A DNA stretch of 63,738 nucleotides, from positions 17,009-80,746 of the forward strand of contig CAJTJZ010000010.1 in the NCBI GenBank assembly GCA_910576895.1, in the 5' to 3' direction. Under the pieces are notes generated by a model. The model saw only the letters and a list, made by a program, of their open reading frames with translations. It had not been told where the DNA came from and searched no databases. This document shows, in pieces, positions 60,676 to 63,738 of the stretch. Position numbers and translations under genes: made by a program. Each line of letters begins with the position of its first letter. Position 1 is the stretch's first letter. Source of the DNA: an uncultured Lachnospiraceae bacterium. Its GTDB lineage: Bacteria > Bacillota > Clostridia > Lachnospirales > Lachnospiraceae.

Positions 60676-61977
60676 ATGAAAAACTATTATCAGCCAGAAA
60701 TTGAAACAATGCCTTTAGAACAGCTTCAGGAACTTCAAAGTGAACGACTTGTAAAACAAGTGAAATTTGTCTATGACAATGTGAAGTTTTATCGTGAAAA
60801 AATGGATGAAGTAGGAGTAAAACCAGAGAATATAAAAGGAATTGAGGACTTGCATAAACTTCCTTTTATTACAAAAGATGATCTTCGTGATCAATATCCA
60901 TATGGGCTTTTGGCAGTACCATTAGAGGATTGTGTACGTATTCAGTCTACAAGTGGAACAACAGGACGGCGTGTTGTTGCCTTTTATACACAGGAGGATC
61001 TTGATATTTGGGAGGAATGCTGTGCAAGAGCAATTGTTGCAGCAGGAGGAACAAAAGAAGATGTTTGCCATGTTTGTTATGGATATGGCCTTTTTACAGG
61101 AGGACCGGGATTAAATGGTGGTTCTCATAAAGTTGGATGTTTGACACTTCCAATGTCTTCTGGCAATACAGAACGGCAATTACAATTTATGACAGATTTA
61201 GGTTCTACGATTCTTTGCTGCACTCCATCGTATGCAGCAAATCTTGGAGAGGCAGTAAATGAGAGAGGTTTAAAAGATCAAATTAAGTTAAAGGCAGGAA
61301 TTTTTGGAGCAGAGCCATGGACAGAGGAAATGCGTCATAATATTGAAGAATCACTTAATATTAAGGCATATGATATTTATGGCTTAACGGAAATTTCAGG
61401 ACCGGGAGTATCTTTTGAATGTGAAGAACAGGCAGGCATGCATATTCAAGAGGATCATTTTATTGCGGAAATTATTGATCCAAAAACAGGAGAAGTGCTT
61501 CCAGAGGGAGAACTTGGAGAGCTTGTATTTACTTGTATTACAAAAAAGGCGTTTCCGTTGATGCGTTATCGTACACGTGACTTATGTCGTTTAACAAGAA
61601 AGAAATGTTCTTGTGGACGTACTCATGTGCGAATGATGAAACCAAAGGGAAGAAGCGATGATATGATGATTGTAAAAGGTGTTAATGTATGGCCTTCTCA
61701 GATTGAAGCGGTTCTTCTAAAGCAGGGATATCAGGCAAATTATCAGATTGTTGTTGATCGTATTGGAAATAATGATACGATTGAGGTTCAGGTGGAACTT
61801 ACAAAAGAAATGGCAGAAAATCCGACTATGACAATTGCAGAACGGGAAAAGAAAATTGTATCTGGATTGAAATCTATGTTAGGAATTAAAGTAGAGGTTT
61901 GTGTAGTTGAGCCAAAAACAATTACAAGGAGTGAAGGGAAAGCGGTTCGTGTCATTGATAAGAGACATTTATATTAA
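60676..61977 (+). CDS. paaK: Phenylacetate-CoA ligase family protein
   Basis: 433 residues, the usual PaaK length, from ATG 60676 (MKNYYQPEIETMPLEQLQEL) with GGAGAA upstream; codons back to 60562 lie in the leader. STSGTTGRR is the adenylate-forming P-loop, DIYGLTEISGPGVSFECEEQ the adenylation motif, and RTRDL plus the SDDMMIVKGVNVWPSQIE hinge follow. Makes aryl-CoA from aryl acids such as phenyl- or indoleacetate. In Clostridia it often pairs with indolepyruvate oxidoreductase, which is not in this window. Confidence 0.93.
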   Translation: MKNYYQPEIETMPLEQLQELQSERLVKQVKFVYDNVKFYREKMDEVGVKPENIKGIEDLHKLPFITKDDLRDQYPYGLLAVPLEDCVRIQSTSGTTGRRVVAFYTQEDLDIWEECCARAIVAAGGTKEDVCHVCYGYGLFTGGPGLNGGSHKVGCLTLPMSSGNTERQLQFMTDLGSTILCCTPSYAANLGEAVNERGLKDQIKLKAGIFGAEPWTEEMRHNIEESLNIKAYDIYGLTEISGPGVSFECEEQAGMHIQEDHFIAEIIDPKTGEVLPEGELGELVFTCITKKAFPLMRYRTRDLCRLTRKKCSCGRTHVRMMKPKGRSDDMMIVKGVNVWPSQIEAVLLKQGYQANYQIVVDRIGNNDTIEVQVELTKEMAENPTMTIAEREKKIVSGLKSMLGIKVEVCVVEPKTITRSEGKAVRVIDKRHLY

Positions 61978-62053
61978 TAAAATTAAGAAAATAATTATTT
62001 TCTCCCAATAATAATTGCAGGTTTTGTCAGTAAACTTATTATTATAAAGAAGG

Positions 62054-62081
62054 AAAGGCAGCTATAAAACCCGCTGCCTTT
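62054..62081. terminator. Bidirectional terminator between paaK and the hydrogenase gene
   Basis: AAAGGCAGC (62054-62062) pairs perfectly with GCTGCCTTT (62073-62081), followed by CTTTC; A/T-rich on both sides. Confidence 0.75.
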
Positions 62082-62108
62082 CTTTCACTTTTATTTTCTA
62101 AATAATAA

Positions 62109-63560
62109 TTAAGAATGTCTATGCATAGAAAATTGACGATCTTTATATTGATCTAAGTTTTCTTTAATATTTCTTGCATCTGCATGGCTTAATAAGGTTT
62201 CTCGATCCTTTTTCGATGCAGGTTCTACTTTAACACTTCCCGGACCATTAACGCAGCCGCCTTCGCAGCACATACCTTCAATAAAATCTTCTGGCAAGCG
62301 GCCAAGTTTTAACATCATCAAAGCATTTTTACATTCTTTTGCACCATTACACTGGCGTACTTTAATATTTGTATTTTCTCCCTGTTCTGTTAAAGATTCT
62401 ACAACAGCTTTTGTAACGCCACCTGCATTAGCAAAGCGTTTTCCATAAATACTTCCTTGTTGTATCTGTTTTTCAAAAGCAGAAAGTTCTACATTCTTTG
62501 CACGGAACATAGCATCTAATTCTTCAAAGGTCAGTGCAAAATCGGCATTGTCCTCTGTATTGGCAACTTCGCTCTTTTTTGCAATACATGGACCAAAGAA
62601 TATTGTAACTGCATCTGGCTCTTTTGCACGAATAAATCTTGCCATAGAAGCCATTGGAGAAACTGTTGTAGACATATGATCTAAGACTTGTGGGAAATGA
62701 CGTTTTATCATATTAACAAAGGCAGGACAACAGCTTGTTGTCATTTTCTTTCCCTGTTTATATGCTTCTGCCCATTCTTCTGCTTCTGAATAAGCTACAT
62801 AATCACCACCAAGAGAAACTTCGATTAAATCAGTAAATCCAAGTGCTTTTACAGCTTCTCTTAATACACCAATTGTTACATTTACACCAAATTGTCCTTC
62901 AATTGCAGGTGCAACCATAGCATAAACAGGACGAGAACCATCACGAAGAATATCAATTACTTCTGTCATACGAGAATAATCAGAAATCGCACCAAATGGA
63001 CAGTTTTTAATACATTGGCCACAGCGGATACATTTTTCCTCATCAATTACTACAATATGGTTTTCATCCATACTAATTGCATCAACAGGACAACTTTTTT
63101 TGCAAGGGCGAACAAGATCAGCAATTGCATTATATGGACAGGCATCATGGCAGCGTCCACATTCTTTACATTTTTGTGGATCGATATAAGCTCTATCACG
63201 CATCATAGTAATAGCATCAAAGTTACATGCCTGCTGACATTTTTTTGCCATACATTTTTGACAGTTATCCGTAACAACAAAACGAGTAATTGGACAGCCT
63301 TCACAGGCAGCACTAATTACTTGAACTGTATTTTTGCAAGGGAGACCAGTCTGTGCCTCTAAGCCTCTTGCTAAACGGATTCTTTCACGTACAATTTCTC
63401 TTTCTTTATAAACACAGCAGCGGAAATTTGCCTGTGGACCGGGAATAATATCATATGGAATCTGATCTTCATGTTCATCCAAAAGTCCATCGTAAGCAAG
63501 TTGTGCTACTTTATAAAGCACTTCATGTTTAATGTTTCCAAGTGTCGCATCTTTTAGCAT
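62109..63560 (-). CDS. Monomeric [FeFe] hydrogenase, group B-like
   Basis: 483 residues from ATG 63560; GAAAGG lies 9-10 bases upstream, whereas ATG 63569 touches it. N-terminal Cys-rich region with several ferredoxin-type clusters (CQKCMAKKCQQAC, CKECGRCHDACPYNA, CIRCGQCIKNCPFGAI). H-cluster motifs: TTSCCPAFVNMI, FFGPCIAKKSE and MCCEGGCVNGPG. The last lacks the GGGQP of group A enzymes, and SCCPAF with GGC-x-x-GP is characteristic of group B. It would evolve or take up H2 with ferredoxin; maturases are not in the window. A GGC-rich C-terminus ends near FSMHRHS. Confidence 0.88.
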   Translation of the reverse strand: MLKDATLGNIKHEVLYKVAQLAYDGLLDEHEDQIPYDIIPGPQANFRCCVYKEREIVRERIRLARGLEAQTGLPCKNTVQVISAACEGCPITRFVVTDNCQKCMAKKCQQACNFDAITMMRDRAYIDPQKCKECGRCHDACPYNAIADLVRPCKKSCPVDAISMDENHIVVIDEEKCIRCGQCIKNCPFGAISDYSRMTEVIDILRDGSRPVYAMVAPAIEGQFGVNVTIGVLREAVKALGFTDLIEVSLGGDYVAYSEAEEWAEAYKQGKKMTTSCCPAFVNMIKRHFPQVLDHMSTTVSPMASMARFIRAKEPDAVTIFFGPCIAKKSEVANTEDNADFALTFEELDAMFRAKNVELSAFEKQIQQGSIYGKRFANAGGVTKAVVESLTEQGENTNIKVRQCNGAKECKNALMMLKLGRLPEDFIEGMCCEGGCVNGPGSVKVEPASKKDRETLLSHADARNIKENLDQYKDRQFSMHRHS

Positions 63561-63637
63561 GATGTACATCCTTTCTTAAAAAATAGATAATAAGATTATG
63601 TGGTTGCAGTCCCATTTTTTTAATGATGGGAAGTTGG

Positions 63638-63658
63638 TTACTGTTTATTTTACAGTAA
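63638..63658 (-). promoter_or_regulatory. Inverted repeat upstream of the hydrogenase gene
   Basis: TTACTGT-ttatttt-ACAGTAA, a perfect 7-bp inverted repeat about 80 bases upstream of the start, with CCCAT/ATGGG (63611-63630) between. A possible operator; it does not match the Rex consensus well. Confidence 0.4.
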
Positions 63659-63683
63659 TAAAGTAGTAAAGTGATAAATAAAA

Positions 63684-63738
63684 TATACTCACGAGCGAAA
63701 AATCTTTCCTCTTTTCGCTCGTGAGTTCGTGCCGACCG
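63684..63738 (+). repeat. Dispersed repeat R1, best copy, cut by the window edge
   Basis: ACTCACGAGCGAAAA (63687-63701) pairs perfectly over 15 bases with TTTTCGCTCGTGAGT (63712-63726), then TCGTGCCGACCG to the edge. Other copies at 44458, 53217 and 56573. Confidence 0.75.

Noticed and set aside
62892..63362. 156-codon plus-strand frame opposite the hydrogenase
   Set aside because: Composition (Asn, Thr, Ile, Cys) is the complement of the Cys-rich ferredoxin region; no start signal.
1..63738. tRNA, rRNA, CRISPR arrays and phage modules
   Set aside because: I looked for T-loop GTTCGAATCC-like boxes, rRNA motifs, regularly spaced repeats and phage structural genes on both strands and found none; a tRNAscan or Infernal search would settle it.

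Overview
The window is a visibly AT-rich chromosomal segment of a Gram-positive anaerobe, most likely a Clostridia member close to Lachnospiraceae. The reasons are the Firmicutes order of the S10/spc ribosomal genes with zinc-type S14, strong AGGAGG-like ribosome binding sites, sporulation-linked YaaR/YaaT genes, a MecA adaptor, a BglG/PTS pair and a monomeric [FeFe] hydrogenase. I saw no rRNA, tRNA, CRISPR array, phage module or intact transposase.

Layout. 1-7.7 kb: a PLP-kinase fragment cut by the window edge, a TatD-associated radical SAM protein, an Orn/Lys/Arg-type decarboxylase, a giant DUF445 membrane protein and a guanylate kinase-like protein. 7.8-13.1 kb: a GH127 beta-L-arabinofuranosidase, an MFS exporter preceded by a leader peptide and an intrinsic terminator (an apparent attenuator), and an AAA-ATPase/PD-(D/E)XK protein. 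13.3-26.8 kb: the S10-spc operon from rpsJ to secY-adk-map-infA, with a structured leader, a second structured element between rpsJ and rplC, and several intercistronic stem-loops; rpsC is frameshifted as given. The operon stops at infA; rpmJ-rpsM-rpsK-rpsD-rpoA-rplQ do not follow.

27-33 kb: TatD nuclease, a DUF1002 secreted protein, AzlCD amino-acid exporter, an arginase-fold protein, a free-standing structured RNA gene (about 31035-31221) with its own promoter, terminator and an apparent kissing pseudoknot, a patatin phospholipase and MecA. 33-39.8 kb: two metal-efflux systems, CsoR-CopA-SDR with a CsoR-type operator inside the promoter, and an ArsR/CadC regulator, a stand-alone HMA protein and a CadA/ZntA ATPase behind a perfect inverted repeat. 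39.8-48.9 kb: a CgeB-like glycosyltransferase, then yaaR-holB-yaaT-trmN6 and rsmI, interrupted by a reverse-strand GlcT/LicT antiterminator and glucose PTS IICBA pair.

48.9-57.7 kb is an accessory, partly decayed region: fragments of an AgrA-like response regulator and an AgrC-like kinase flank about 7 kb holding a secreted subtilase whose reading continues in another frame into a zinc-phospholipase-C-like domain, and two paralogous surface proteins, one fused to BspA-type leucine-rich repeats. Several dispersed palindromic repeats lie here and elsewhere. 57.7-63.7 kb: CobA-HemD fusion, HemB, phenylacetate-CoA ligase and a group B-like [FeFe] hydrogenase. Frames, motifs and stem pairings were read directly; family names come from remembered signatures, and RNA folds are by hand, without energy calculation or alignments.
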